DNA from: Streptomyces aquilus
GTDB taxonomy: Bacteria; Actinomycetota; Actinomycetes; Streptomycetales; Streptomycetaceae
Assembly: GCF_003955715.1 (NCBI RefSeq)
Contig: NZ_CP034463.1
Coordinates: 868,001 to 932,000 of the forward strand
Reading direction: 5' to 3'
Length of the DNA stretch: 64,000 nucleotides
The notes under the pieces were generated by a model, which was given only the letters and a program-made list of their open reading frames with translations, searched no databases and was not told the DNA's origin. This document shows, in pieces, positions 8,326 through 16,451 of the stretch. Made by a program: the position numbers and the translations under genes. Positions within the stretch are counted from its first letter, which is position 1. Each line of letters begins with the position of its first letter.

Positions 8326-9280
8326 CACCGGAGGGTGCCGCGGGTTCCGTGGTCCGCGCCTGTTGCAGGACCTGGCGGGCCACTTCGCGCAGCGCGGCCA
8401 CGGCGGGCTTGTCCCGGTTCTCGGGGAGCCAGGCGAGTTCGGCGGTGGAGACGCCCAGCTCCGGGACGTCGACGTAGGTGAGGCCGGCGCGCGGATACAA
8501 CCGGCGGGCGGCGGAGGGCAGGAAGGTGATCGCCTGTTGCTGGGTGACGGCGAGGACCATGCTCTCGGTGTCCCGGACCACCGGCCCGAACCGGACGGGC
8601 GTCCCGTCGGGGCGCGGGTTGACCGTGAGGTGGTCCCACCACGCGCGCGGTACTTCCGGAGGCATGTCGACGACGACGCGGTCGGCGAGCTGGGCGAGGG
8701 TGAGCACGTCCCGGTCGGCGAGCGGGTCGTCGGCGGGTAGGCAGGCCACGCGGGTCTCCGTGGCCAGGTGCAGGGACTGGATGCCCGGCGGCAGCGGGCC
8801 GCGCAGGAAGGCGGCGTCGACCTCGCCGGTGCCGAGCCTGCTGAACATGTCGACGAAGGTGAGGTTGCGGACCTCGATCTCCAAGTCCGGGTGGCCGCCG
8901 CGGAGTCGGGCGAGGATGGCCTGGGCGTACGGCATCGCGGCCTCGGCGCCGAGACTGCCGATCCGTAGGCGTCCGCGGGTGGTTCCGGCATGGACGTCGG
9001 CGGCCTGGAGCAGCCGGGCCATGGCGTCGACCACCGCCCTCGCCTCGTGGACGAGCCCCTGACCGGCGGGGGTGAGCCGCACGGCGCGGCCGCCGCGTTC
9101 GACCAGTTCGACGCCCAACCGCTGTTCCAGGGACCTGATCTGCTGGCTGAACGCGGGCTGGGTGACGTAGACGCGCGCCGCGGCTCTCCCGAAGTGGAGC
9201 TCCTCCGCGAGGACCAGCAGCAGACGGAGTTGGTGGATGCTCGGCTCCCGTGTGCCGCCGAGCCCACGACCAGGACTCAT
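8291..9280 (-). CDS. LysR-family transcriptional regulator
   Basis: 329 residues from ATG 9280. The N-terminal winged helix (IHQLRLLLVLAEELHFGRAAARVYVTQPAFSQ region) is typical LysR, followed by a two-lobed periplasmic-binding-like effector domain from about residue 100 to 305. It converges on the dehydratase gene with a 35-base overlap, so it is not arranged divergently as classical LysR-target pairs are. Its target is therefore uncertain; the dehydratase or the gene at 9491 are candidates. Confidence 0.92.
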   Translation of the reverse strand: MSPGRGLGGTREPSIHQLRLLLVLAEELHFGRAAARVYVTQPAFSQQIRSLEQRLGVELVERGGRAVRLTPAGQGLVHEARAVVDAMARLLQAADVHAGTTRGRLRIGSLGAEAAMPYAQAILARLRGGHPDLEIEVRNLTFVDMFSRLGTGEVDAAFLRGPLPPGIQSLHLATETRVACLPADDPLADRDVLTLAQLADRVVVDMPPEVPRAWWDHLTVNPRPDGTPVRFGPVVRDTESMVLAVTQQQAITFLPSAARRLYPRAGLTYVDVPELGVSTAELAWLPENRDKPAVAALREVARQVLQQARTTEPAAPSGVTGAAEHPDGA

Positions 9281-9296
9281 ACAGGGAAGTTTATCG

Positions 9297-9323
9297 AGAA
9301 GGAGCCGATCCTCTCCGCCTTCT
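9297..9323. promoter_or_regulatory. AGAAGG/CCTTCT inverted repeat upstream of LysR gene
   Basis: AGAAGG at 9297-9302 and CCTTCT at 9318-9323 form a perfect 6-base inverted repeat with a 15-base spacer, starting 17 bases from the LysR start codon. It may be an autoregulatory site. The match is short. Confidence 0.25.
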
Positions 9324-9490
9324 GATCTTTCCGGTGCGGGGCGGTCTGGACAGGATCGACACAGCTGCCGGGCGGACCCGCAGGCGATGGCGGGGTCCTT
9401 GCCGCGGCGAGGGGACGGCAAGGACCCGCCGTCCCACCGGTCGCCGGCGGCCCGAGCCGATCCGAATCTCATCGCCGTCGAGGACCATCA

Positions 9491-10486
9491 GTGCTTCGCA
9501 TCCACTTCGACTGGAGCGACCTGCAGAACGTGCGGATCGCTCAACAGCCCGACCCGCTGTGGGAGTTGATGTGCGCGATCTGCCGTTGGCAGACCCGCCA
9601 GGGCCCCCTGTCCTTCGGCCACTGGCGCAGAGAGACCACACAGCGGCTGTCGCTCGACGTCCGCGCCGCTCGTGCCCTGCGCACCCTGCGCAGCTACGTC
9701 CCAACCACCGGCTACATCCCCGACTTCCTCACGCCGCCGCTCACGGGCGAAGGGCTGGAGGCGGGGCTGGAGTCGGTCCGGGCGACACCCCGCGACCGGC
9801 TGGTGACCGAACTGACCCGCCTCGCCGTGTCCACGCCCTTGCCGCGACGCGCGAGAGGACTGTACGAGCCGACGTACGGCTCACTCATGCTCGTGGCGGA
9901 CGTCATGCGGCACTCGTTCCGCACCCTGCTGGAGCCGTACTGGGGGCATGTGCGGTCCGCGGTGAGCGACGACGTCGCCCTGCGCACCCGGACCCTGCTG
10001 GACGGCGGAACCGCCGCCCTCCTGAGCGGTCTGCGCCCGTTCGCCCGCTGGAACCCGCCGTACCTCGACGTCGACTATCCCGTCGACCGGGAGTTACGGC
10101 TGGAGGGCCGCGGGCTGGTGCTCGTGCCCTCGTACTTCTGCTGGCGCAGACCCACCGCGCTCGCGGACCCCGGCCTCGATCCGGTGCTGGTGTACCCCGT
10201 CCCCAAGCAGCCGATCGAGATCCTGCGCACCGGTGGGGAACGGCTGGACCGGCTGCTGGGCCGGACCCGCAGCGCCGTCCTCGCCGACGTGGCGGGCCAC
10301 CGCACCCGTACGACGAGCGAGGTGGCGCGGCGCCTGCGGCTGGCACCCGCCAGCGCGAGCTACCAGATCGGCGTCCTGCGCGAGGCGGGCCTGATCGTGA
10401 GCCACCGCGACGGCAAACACGTGGAGCACTCGGCCACGGCGTTGGCGCACAACCTCCTGTCCGGCACCGGGGCGACGATTCGATGA
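9491..10486 (+). CDS. DUF5937/ArsR-type winged-helix transcriptional regulator (copy 2)
   Basis: 331 residues from GTG 9491. It aligns along its whole length with the 5533-6567 regulator: MLRIHFDWSDL start, TGYIPDFLTPP, LVPSYFCWRRPTALADP, and the C-terminal helix-turn-helix TSEVARRLRLAPASASYQIG. No metal-binding Cys pair is visible. It is followed 75 bases later, same strand, by a 47-codon secreted peptide gene and then an FG-GAP protein. As with copy 1, a small exported product sits next to the regulator, which suggests the regulator family governs such products. Confidence 0.85.
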   Translation: MLRIHFDWSDLQNVRIAQQPDPLWELMCAICRWQTRQGPLSFGHWRRETTQRLSLDVRAARALRTLRSYVPTTGYIPDFLTPPLTGEGLEAGLESVRATPRDRLVTELTRLAVSTPLPRRARGLYEPTYGSLMLVADVMRHSFRTLLEPYWGHVRSAVSDDVALRTRTLLDGGTAALLSGLRPFARWNPPYLDVDYPVDRELRLEGRGLVLVPSYFCWRRPTALADPGLDPVLVYPVPKQPIEILRTGGERLDRLLGRTRSAVLADVAGHRTRTTSEVARRLRLAPASASYQIGVLREAGLIVSHRDGKHVEHSATALAHNLLSGTGATIR

Positions 10487-10561
10487 GGCTCGAAAGCATG
10501 GCCGCACCCGCTGGTCCGATGGCACTGTCCAGGTGACCACCAAGGGGAACAGGGGAAACAA

Positions 10562-10705
10562 ATGAACCTCCGCAAGCGCCTGTTGGCCGTGACCTTCCTG
10601 ACCATCACCGGACTGGCCGGCCTGACCGCTCCGGCCCTGGCGGCGCCGATGCCCAGCAAGGCCGGAACCGTTTCCGTCCTGTGCGCGGCGGGCTGCTACC
10701 AGTAA
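10562..10705 (+). CDS. 47-residue secreted peptide precursor
   Basis: ATG 10562 to TAA 10705 encodes 47 residues. The start is preceded by GGGGA six bases upstream. A short basic N terminus (MNLRKR) and a hydrophobic stretch end in an ALA-A signal-peptidase-like site, leaving a mature peptide of about 20 residues that ends in VLCAAGCYQ, with two Cys separated by three residues. A hairpin begins 3 bases after the stop, which supports a real transcription unit. It sits between the DUF5937 regulator and the FG-GAP gene. I recognise no family. It could be a signalling or disulfide-linked peptide; no lanthipeptide or other modifying enzyme is nearby. Confidence 0.7.
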   Translation: MNLRKRLLAVTFLTITGLAGLTAPALAAPMPSKAGTVSVLCAAGCYQ

Positions 10706-10707
10706 CC

Positions 10708-10736
10708 CGGCACCCCGGCCGCGTGTCGGGGCGCCG
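10708..10736 (+). terminator. Hairpin terminator after small peptide gene
   Basis: CGGCACCCCG (10708-10717) pairs with CGGGGCGCCG (10727-10736) at 9 of 10 positions across a 9-base loop, directly after the TAA of the peptide gene. Confidence 0.6.
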
Positions 10737-10878
10737 CAACAGATGTCACCGGCGTGTCACAGCCCTCCCGGGCCTCACAACCTGATGCGTGGCACCCGTG
10801 TCGAACACCGCGTCGGCCCAGACCAGCCGACGGACGTCATCACTGACTGACCATCAACCTTCCACGGGGGAAACAGAC

Positions 10879-12372
10879 ATGAGCTTCACCCTGCGCAGCA
10901 CCCGCCGCACCGCGGGCTCGGCCGCCGTCGCCGCGGCCTCCTTCCTGGTGCTGGCGGGCGCCGGCATCCTGGCCGCGCCCACCGCGTTCGCGGGCGTCCC
11001 CGGCGGCACCGCCGCCGCCGACCGCAACAGCGACTTCAACGGCGACGGTTACAACGACGTCGTCACCGGCGCCCCGGACGGCACCGTCGACGGCAAGGAA
11101 AGCGCCGGGTACGTCACCGTGCAGTACGGCGCGCCCAACGGGATCGGCACCAACAACACCGTGCCGAGGGGCGAGGTCCAGCTCCTCAGCCAGTCCACCG
11201 CCGGCGTGCCCGGCACCTCCGAGTTCGGCGACCGCTTCGGGCAGGCGATCGCCACCGGCGACCTCGACGGCGACGGCTACGACGACCTGGTCGTCGGCAC
11301 GCCCGGCGAGGACGAGGGCAGCGTCGAGGACGCCGGCCGGGTGACCGTGGTGTACGGCTCCGCCCAGGGCCTCGACACCGGGCGCACGTCGAGCATCACC
11401 GCCGCCCGCCCCACCGCCGACGCCCGCTTCGGCCTCGCGGTCGCCGCCGCCCGGTTCACCGGGGACATCGACGCCGACCAGCTCACCGTGCTCGACCAGA
11501 CGGGCCTGAACGTCTTCACGTACCACGCGGGCGTCCTGCGCCAGGTCGGCACCCCGCACTCCACCGGCCACGCCCTCAACGGCGCCTATCTGACGACGGG
11601 CGACTACGACCACAACGGCTTCGCCGACCTCGTCGTCTCCGGCTACAGCCCCGACGACGACTACGCCAAGGGCTGGTCGGCCCTCTACGCCGGCGGCCCC
11701 GAGGGCCTGGCCTACCAGCGGGACCTGCACGGCGGTCTGGGCTCGGCCTCCGGCGACATCAACGGCGACGGGTACGACGACCTCGTCGTCGGCCAGCTCA
11801 GCGGCGTCGACGACACCACGGGCGACGCGGACGCGCCCGGCGGCCTCGTCGGCGTGTACTACGGCGGCGAGCACGGCCCCGCCGGCACGCCGCAGTGGTG
11901 GTCGCAGAACTCCCCCGGCGTGCCCGGTGCGGCCGAGCGCGGCGACGCCTGGGGCAACGACCTCTCCGTGGCCGACGTCGACGGTGACGGCCGCGCCGAT
12001 GTGGCGGTCGGCGCACCCGGCGAGGACGTGGGCACCGTCGCCGACGCGGGAGCGGTCTGGCTGCTGCGCGGCTCGCGGACGGGACTGACCGGCACCGGCT
12101 CACAGTCCTTCGACCAGAACACCGCCAGCATCCCCGGTACCGCCGAGGCCGGCGACGCCTGGGGCGCCCAGGTACGGCTCGTGGACACCGACGGTGACGG
12201 CCGCGCCGAGCTGGTGGCCGCCGCGCCCGACGAGAACGCCGGTGACGGCGCGGTGTGGCTGCTGCCCGCGAGCGGCAACGGCCTCCTCGCCGACGGCTCC
12301 CGGTCCTACGGGGCCTCCGCCCTCGGCGGCGCCGCCCACGGCGCGCACTTCGGCTCGGTGATCGATGAGTAG
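10879..12372 (+). CDS. Secreted FG-GAP repeat (integrin alpha-like) protein
   Basis: 497 residues from ATG 10879, which follows GGGGGAAACAGAC, a leader much like that of the small peptide gene. The N terminus is a signal peptide ending near AFAGVPGG. The rest is a beta-propeller of FG-GAP repeats, each with a DxDGDGxxDL calcium loop: examples are FNGDGYNDVV, DLDGDGYDDLVV, DYDHNGFADLVV, DINGDGYDDLVV, DVDGDGRADVAV and DTDGDGRAELVA. The GAPGEDVG-type turns also recur. Such proteins are exported and bind Ca2+, carbohydrate or protein ligands. No enzymatic domain is attached. Confidence 0.9.
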   Translation: MSFTLRSTRRTAGSAAVAAASFLVLAGAGILAAPTAFAGVPGGTAAADRNSDFNGDGYNDVVTGAPDGTVDGKESAGYVTVQYGAPNGIGTNNTVPRGEVQLLSQSTAGVPGTSEFGDRFGQAIATGDLDGDGYDDLVVGTPGEDEGSVEDAGRVTVVYGSAQGLDTGRTSSITAARPTADARFGLAVAAARFTGDIDADQLTVLDQTGLNVFTYHAGVLRQVGTPHSTGHALNGAYLTTGDYDHNGFADLVVSGYSPDDDYAKGWSALYAGGPEGLAYQRDLHGGLGSASGDINGDGYDDLVVGQLSGVDDTTGDADAPGGLVGVYYGGEHGPAGTPQWWSQNSPGVPGAAERGDAWGNDLSVADVDGDGRADVAVGAPGEDVGTVADAGAVWLLRGSRTGLTGTGSQSFDQNTASIPGTAEAGDAWGAQVRLVDTDGDGRAELVAAAPDENAGDGAVWLLPASGNGLLADGSRSYGASALGGAAHGAHFGSVIDE

Positions 12373-12415
12373 ACCGACCGCCGCATCCCCGGGCCGCTGC
12401 CGGCCCCTGACGATC

Positions 12416-12440
12416 AACGAGCCGCCCTGTGCGGCTCGTT
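12416..12440. terminator. Bidirectional hairpin terminator
   Basis: AACGAGCCG (12416-12424) and CGGCTCGTT (12432-12440) form a perfect 9-bp stem with a 7-base loop between the convergent FG-GAP gene and the WDGTAW operon. It ends in GTTGTT on the plus strand and begins AACGA, so it can serve both directions. Confidence 0.85.
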
Positions 12441-12464
12441 GTTCGTCGTCCGCTGGTTCTCGCT

Positions 12465-13574
12465 TCAGCCGAACCGCAGGACGCGCGGCGCGAAGGTGCC
12501 CTCGGGGCCGTCGGCGCGGCCGACCGACCACACCGTCGCCGTACCCGGCACCGGCGCCAGCCGCAGCGTCCGGGAGTCCCCCTCACCGGGCACCGCCGGT
12601 TCCTCGTACCCGGCGAACGACTGTCCGTCCCAGGCGAGGAAGTCCGGTCCTGGAACCAGCGGGGGCGTGCTGCCCGGTGGGCCCCACTTCTGGGAGCGGG
12701 CCACCGAGATCCAGCCCAGCGCACCGGAGGTGGTGGGCGTCAGAGACGTGATCCCGCCGAAGTCGGTGGGCACGGCCACCTTGTTCCACGTCTGCCCGTC
12801 GAAGCGGACCAGCAGCGGCGGGATCGGCCGCCCCGGCGGACCGCCTACGAACCCGGCCGTGCCGCCCGCCCACACCTCCGTCGGCGAGACGGCCAGCACA
12901 CTGCCCACGGCGGAGCGCGGGAACCCGTCGACGACGGTCTGCCGCCATGCCTGGCCGTCCCAATGGGACACCGCCGCCCCCGAGTTGGTCTCGCCCGCGG
13001 CCCACACGTCGTCGGCCGCCAGGATGTGCAGGCCGTACACCGACCCCGGCGGCACCGGCACGTCCCGCCAGCCGTGCCCGTCCCGGCGCAGCAGCGCCTG
13101 CGCGCCGTCCCGTGTACCGATCAGCCAGGTCTCGCCGCCGCCGGCGACGGCCTTCGTCAGGACGACCCCGCTCGGCGGCCGGGTCTCGGACCAGGTGGTG
13201 CCGTCGCAGTGCAGCAGCCGGGTGCCGCCCGCCGCGTCGCGGCCGACCGCCCAGACGGCGTTCGGCGAGGCCGCGGCGACGGACAGCAGTTCTCCCTGCC
13301 AGCCGATCCCGGGCAGGCTCTGCCGCTGCCACGCGGTGCCGTCCCAGCGCAGCACCAGCGGGAAGCCCGGCGCCTCGCGCCCCACGGCGTCGGCGCCCAC
13401 CGCCCATGCCCGGTCCGGCCCGAAGGCCACGGCCTCGTTCAGCGCGGCCTGCGGGCGCACCTGCGCCGGGAGCGGAACGTGCTGCCAGGACGTGGTGTCC
13501 GCCGCGGCCGGGGTCATGAGCGTCATGACGGTCATGACGACGGCGAGAGCGGCGACGAGAAGTCGGCGTGCCAT
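12465..13574 (-). CDS. Secreted WDGTAW-repeat (beta-propeller-like) protein, second gene of pair
   Basis: 369 residues from ATG 13574, with GGGAGG upstream. A signal peptide (MARRLLVAALAVVMTVMTLM, cut near AAADTT) is followed by repeats of about 45 residues containing LRWDGTAWQR, LHCDGTTWSE, SHWDGQAWRQ and VRFDGQTWNK alternating with VWAVGRDAAG/VWAAGETN turns. This pattern suggests a Kelch/Sialidase-like propeller on or outside the cell surface. The gene starts 2 bases after the stop of the similar upstream gene, so they form one operon. The function is unknown. Confidence 0.8.
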   Translation of the reverse strand: MARRLLVAALAVVMTVMTLMTPAAADTTSWQHVPLPAQVRPQAALNEAVAFGPDRAWAVGADAVGREAPGFPLVLRWDGTAWQRQSLPGIGWQGELLSVAAASPNAVWAVGRDAAGGTRLLHCDGTTWSETRPPSGVVLTKAVAGGGETWLIGTRDGAQALLRRDGHGWRDVPVPPGSVYGLHILAADDVWAAGETNSGAAVSHWDGQAWRQTVVDGFPRSAVGSVLAVSPTEVWAGGTAGFVGGPPGRPIPPLLVRFDGQTWNKVAVPTDFGGITSLTPTTSGALGWISVARSQKWGPPGSTPPLVPGPDFLAWDGQSFAGYEEPAVPGEGDSRTLRLAPVPGTATVWSVGRADGPEGTFAPRVLRFG

Positions 13575-13576
13575 GG

Positions 13577-14635
13577 TCAGCCTCCCAGCCGCTCGCTCAT
13601 CAGGTTCGGTTTCGAGCCGTAGATCTCGACGGTTCCGAAGGACAGCAGCACGGCCCCGGCCCTCGCCAGGACACTCGGCTTGACGTCGATCGCGTTCGTG
13701 CGCTCCGGACCGTAGGAGAAGCTCGTGCGCGAGCCGTCCACGCGTGCGTACTTCGACTGGAACGCGCGGTCGCTGCGCATCGGGAGCCACAGCGCGCCGT
13801 CCGGGCCGCGCACCATGCCCTCGGTGTGGGTGTCGCCCAGGGGTGGGTGAGTGGTGCGCCAGGCATGCCCGTTGAAGGTCATCAGGTAGGTGCGGGACAC
13901 GCCGTCGGTGTACTGGCTGCCGCCGATCGTCATCCTGCCGGACGGTTCGAGCAGGATCGTGTGCACATTGCTGTCCGGCGGCAGCGGCACCTTCGCGTCC
14001 CGCCAGGCCGTGCCGTCCCAGCGCAGGACGGCCGTGCCGGTGCTGGTGTCCGCCCAGGCCCAGGCGTCGCCGGCGGAGCGTGCGGTGATCCCCATCAGGA
14101 ACAGCACCCCGTCCGGGGTGGCCTGGGCCGTCCAGGCGGAACCGTCGTAGTGCAGCACCTTCAGCCCGGTGTCGTCCTCACCGACCACCCAGGCGGCGCC
14201 CGGCACCGCGGCGAAGTCCTGGTAGGTCCACAGCGTCTGCGGCAACGGCACGGCACTCCACCCGTTCGCGGACCGGCGCAGGATCTCCCCCGCCCCCTCG
14301 CGGTCGTGGAGGAACCACACCTCGTCGCCGACGAACTGCACCTTCCCGAGCCAGCCCGGCTCGGTGGCGCCGGGGAAGCCGGTGTCCCGGCTCCATGCGG
14401 TGCCGTCCCACCGGTACAGCATCGGCCGCGGTCCGTCGGCGGCCTGCTCGTACCCCGTCGCCCACGCCTCCCCCGGCCCGCGGGCGGCGAGATCGGACAC
14501 CGTCACCGGCGGAGCGGCCGCCGGCACCGACAGCACCGACCAGCTCGTCGTGGCCGGCGTCGCGACCGCGGCCGGTGACACGGCCGCGGCACAGGTGACG
14601 ACAAGGCAGATGATGATCGCGCGGAGACCGTTCAC
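13577..14635 (-). CDS. Secreted WDGTAW-repeat (beta-propeller-like) protein, first gene of pair
   Basis: 352 residues from GTG 14635, chosen because GGGAGG stands 5 bases upstream and the signal peptide (AIIICLVVTCAAAVSPAAVA) follows directly; an upstream ATG at 14701 has no comparable site. Mature repeats include YRWDGTAWSR, LHYDGSAWTA, LRWDGTAWRD and FNGHAWRT, plus GEAWATG and AWVVGED turns. It is clearly related in plan to the next gene but the sequences differ enough to suggest an old duplication. Function is unknown; a surface or secreted binding role is likely. Confidence 0.8.
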   Translation of the reverse strand: MNGLRAIIICLVVTCAAAVSPAAVATPATTSWSVLSVPAAAPPVTVSDLAARGPGEAWATGYEQAADGPRPMLYRWDGTAWSRDTGFPGATEPGWLGKVQFVGDEVWFLHDREGAGEILRRSANGWSAVPLPQTLWTYQDFAAVPGAAWVVGEDDTGLKVLHYDGSAWTAQATPDGVLFLMGITARSAGDAWAWADTSTGTAVLRWDGTAWRDAKVPLPPDSNVHTILLEPSGRMTIGGSQYTDGVSRTYLMTFNGHAWRTTHPPLGDTHTEGMVRGPDGALWLPMRSDRAFQSKYARVDGSRTSFSYGPERTNAIDVKPSVLARAGAVLLSFGTVEIYGSKPNLMSERLGG

Positions 14636-14674
14636 GAGACCTCCCAGGCTGCGAAGCCCGCACACGGTACGGGC

Positions 14675-14692
14675 GTTCACCCACCCGTGAAC
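14675..14692. promoter_or_regulatory. 18-bp palindrome at WDGTAW operon promoter
   Basis: GTTCAC and GTGAAC form a perfect inverted repeat around a 6-base spacer, 40 bases upstream of the GTG start of the operon. Position and symmetry suit an operator; no regulator gene is adjacent. Confidence 0.4.
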
Positions 14693-14752
14693 AGACGGCA
14701 TTCGGCCATCACGGGCCCCGCTGAACGCTCGACGCGCCCGGGTCCTGCGCGG

Positions 14753-15739
14753 CTACGCCGACCCCAGGGCTCCCAGCAACAGGGGCAGGGAGCGGTGGAG
14801 TTCGCGCTCCCAGTAGGGCCAGTCGTGGGTGCCGGGGCCGTAGAAATCGGTGGTGAGCCGCACTCCGGCCGCCTTCAGCCGGTCGGCGACCGCGTGGTTC
14901 ATCTCGTTCAGCGTCGCCTCCAGGTCGTCGTAGGCGCCGGGCGGGTCGAAGGGGCCGGCGGTGCCGTCGCCGCTCGACAGGAAGACGGGGGTCGAGCGCA
15001 GCCGCTTCGCGAGGTAGTACGGGTCGTGCTCCTCCCAGATGGCGCGCTGGGCCACCGGGTCGCCCCACATCGCGAGCGGGTCCTGACCGTAGTCCCGCAA
15101 CAGGCCCATCAGTCCGTTCGGGAAGTCGCCGTAGAGCGGATGCACCACGCCGCTGTAGCTCGCGGCCGCCCGGAACATGCCGGGGTGGTGGGCGGCGTAG
15201 AGCAGGGTGCCGAGGCCGCCCATGGAGAGGCCCGCGACGACCCGGCGGTGGCCGGCGCCGTAGCCGTGCTCCAGCAGCGGGAGCAGCTCCCGCAGATGGA
15301 AGGTCTCCCAGGCCGGCGAACCCCCCTTGCCGTGGTTCCACCAGTCGCTGTACCAGCCGTACTCACCGCCCTCGGGCATGACGACCAGGGTGCCGCGCAG
15401 CTCGGGCAGTGTCGCGACGTCGGTCTGGCGGGTCCAGCTGTCGTACGTGTCGCAGCAGCCGTGCAGCAGCAACAGCACCGGCCAGCGCTGGTGCGTGCGC
15501 CGCTCGTCCCAGCCGTCCGGGGTGAGCAGCCGCACCTTGGCCGTGCGGCCGAGGGCGGGCGAAGAGACGGTCAGGTCGACCAGGCGGTTGCCCACCTTCT
15601 CCTCCGCCACCACCTTGGCGCGGCCGCTTCCGCCGCCTCCCGCCCCACCGGCCGCCGCGGTCGCGGTCCCCGGCAGGACCGCCATGACCAAGGCGACCAG
15701 GGCTGTCCAGAGCAACAGACGGACACGACCAGGGTGCAC
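14753..15739 (-). CDS. Secreted esterase, Ag85/esterase D-like alpha/beta hydrolase
   Basis: 328 residues from GTG 15739; GGAGG lies 6 bases upstream and the signal peptide (LLLWTALVALVMAVL, cut near ATAAA) follows, whereas the longer GTG 15787 reading has no such site. A Gly-rich stretch precedes the hydrolase domain. Visible features are LLLLHGCC (oxyanion region), the nucleophile elbow GLSMGG, an Asp in the FDPP/SSGDG region and a C-terminal GTHDWPYW containing the catalytic His. The family comprises mycolyltransferase-like and feruloyl-type esterases that act outside the cell. The exact substrate is not evident. Confidence 0.88.
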   Translation of the reverse strand: MHPGRVRLLLWTALVALVMAVLPGTATAAAGGAGGGGSGRAKVVAEEKVGNRLVDLTVSSPALGRTAKVRLLTPDGWDERRTHQRWPVLLLLHGCCDTYDSWTRQTDVATLPELRGTLVVMPEGGEYGWYSDWWNHGKGGSPAWETFHLRELLPLLEHGYGAGHRRVVAGLSMGGLGTLLYAAHHPGMFRAAASYSGVVHPLYGDFPNGLMGLLRDYGQDPLAMWGDPVAQRAIWEEHDPYYLAKRLRSTPVFLSSGDGTAGPFDPPGAYDDLEATLNEMNHAVADRLKAAGVRLTTDFYGPGTHDWPYWERELHRSLPLLLGALGSA

Positions 15740-15889
15740 AGCGAGCCTCCACTTCGAGCGAACCGCTCGGTCAGGGATCGGTACCACCGGGGAGCGTACG
15801 GATCGGTGGGGTATGGGTCACTACGCCATACTGCTGAAGTCAGACGGACGACAGCGTTCCAGCGGCAGTCGGGAGCAAGGCGTGCACTC

Positions 15890-16408
15890 TTGAACCGGAT
15901 CTTGGTGGTGGGTGTCACCGGCGCGGGCAAGTCGACGCTCGCGCGAGCCCTCGGCGGTCGACTGGGGCTGCGCTACCACGAGATGGACGCGCTGTACTTC
16001 AACGGCCCCGGGTGGGCGGTCAACGGCAACCTGGCCGAGGACGTGTCACGGCTGACCGCCGAAGGCGGGTGGGTCATCGACTCCCTCGGCTACCCGGAGG
16101 TGCGTGACCTGCTGTGGGACCGGGCCGACAGCGTGGTCTGGCTGGACTATCCCAAGCGGGTCGTCATGCCGCGCGTACTCCGCCGCTCCCTCCGGCGCAG
16201 CGTCACCCGCGAGTCCCTCTTCGGCGGCAACAGGGAGACCTGGAGGGGCTGGCTGAGCCGGGAGCATCCGGCCTGGTGGGCCTGGTCCCAGCACGGGCCC
16301 CGCCGGCGCGAGATCGAACGCCGGGTCCACGATCCCCGCTTCGCCCCGCTGAAGACCCTCCGCTTCACCCGTCCTGAGGACACCGCGGCCTGGTTGGCAT
16401 CCGTCTGA
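15890..16408 (+). CDS. Adenylate kinase-like P-loop kinase
   Basis: 172 residues. The Walker A motif GVTGAGKST is near the N terminus; WLDYPKR and DSLGYPEV act as the Walker B and lid regions seen in small topology-modulation/shikimate kinase-like proteins. The only suitable in-frame start is TTG 15890, with GGAG/AAGG 10-18 bases upstream. It probably phosphorylates a small molecule or nucleotide; the substrate is unknown. The last codons (TGGTTGGCATCCG) are repeated 32 bases downstream, past the stop. Confidence 0.8.
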   Translation: MNRILVVGVTGAGKSTLARALGGRLGLRYHEMDALYFNGPGWAVNGNLAEDVSRLTAEGGWVIDSLGYPEVRDLLWDRADSVVWLDYPKRVVMPRVLRRSLRRSVTRESLFGGNRETWRGWLSREHPAWWAWSQHGPRRREIERRVHDPRFAPLKTLRFTRPEDTAAWLASV

Positions 16409-16435
16409 CCGGCGCCGGGCCCTGGTTGGCATCCG
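16391..16435 (+). repeat. Short direct repeat at end of P-loop kinase gene
   Basis: TGGTTGGCATCCG occurs at 16391-16403 and again at 16423-16435, each followed within a few bases by a GCCGGGCCC string. The second copy is beyond the stop codon, so this looks like a small tandem duplication at the gene's 3' end. Confidence 0.6.
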
Positions 16436-16451
16436 GTGCCGGGCCCTGGGA

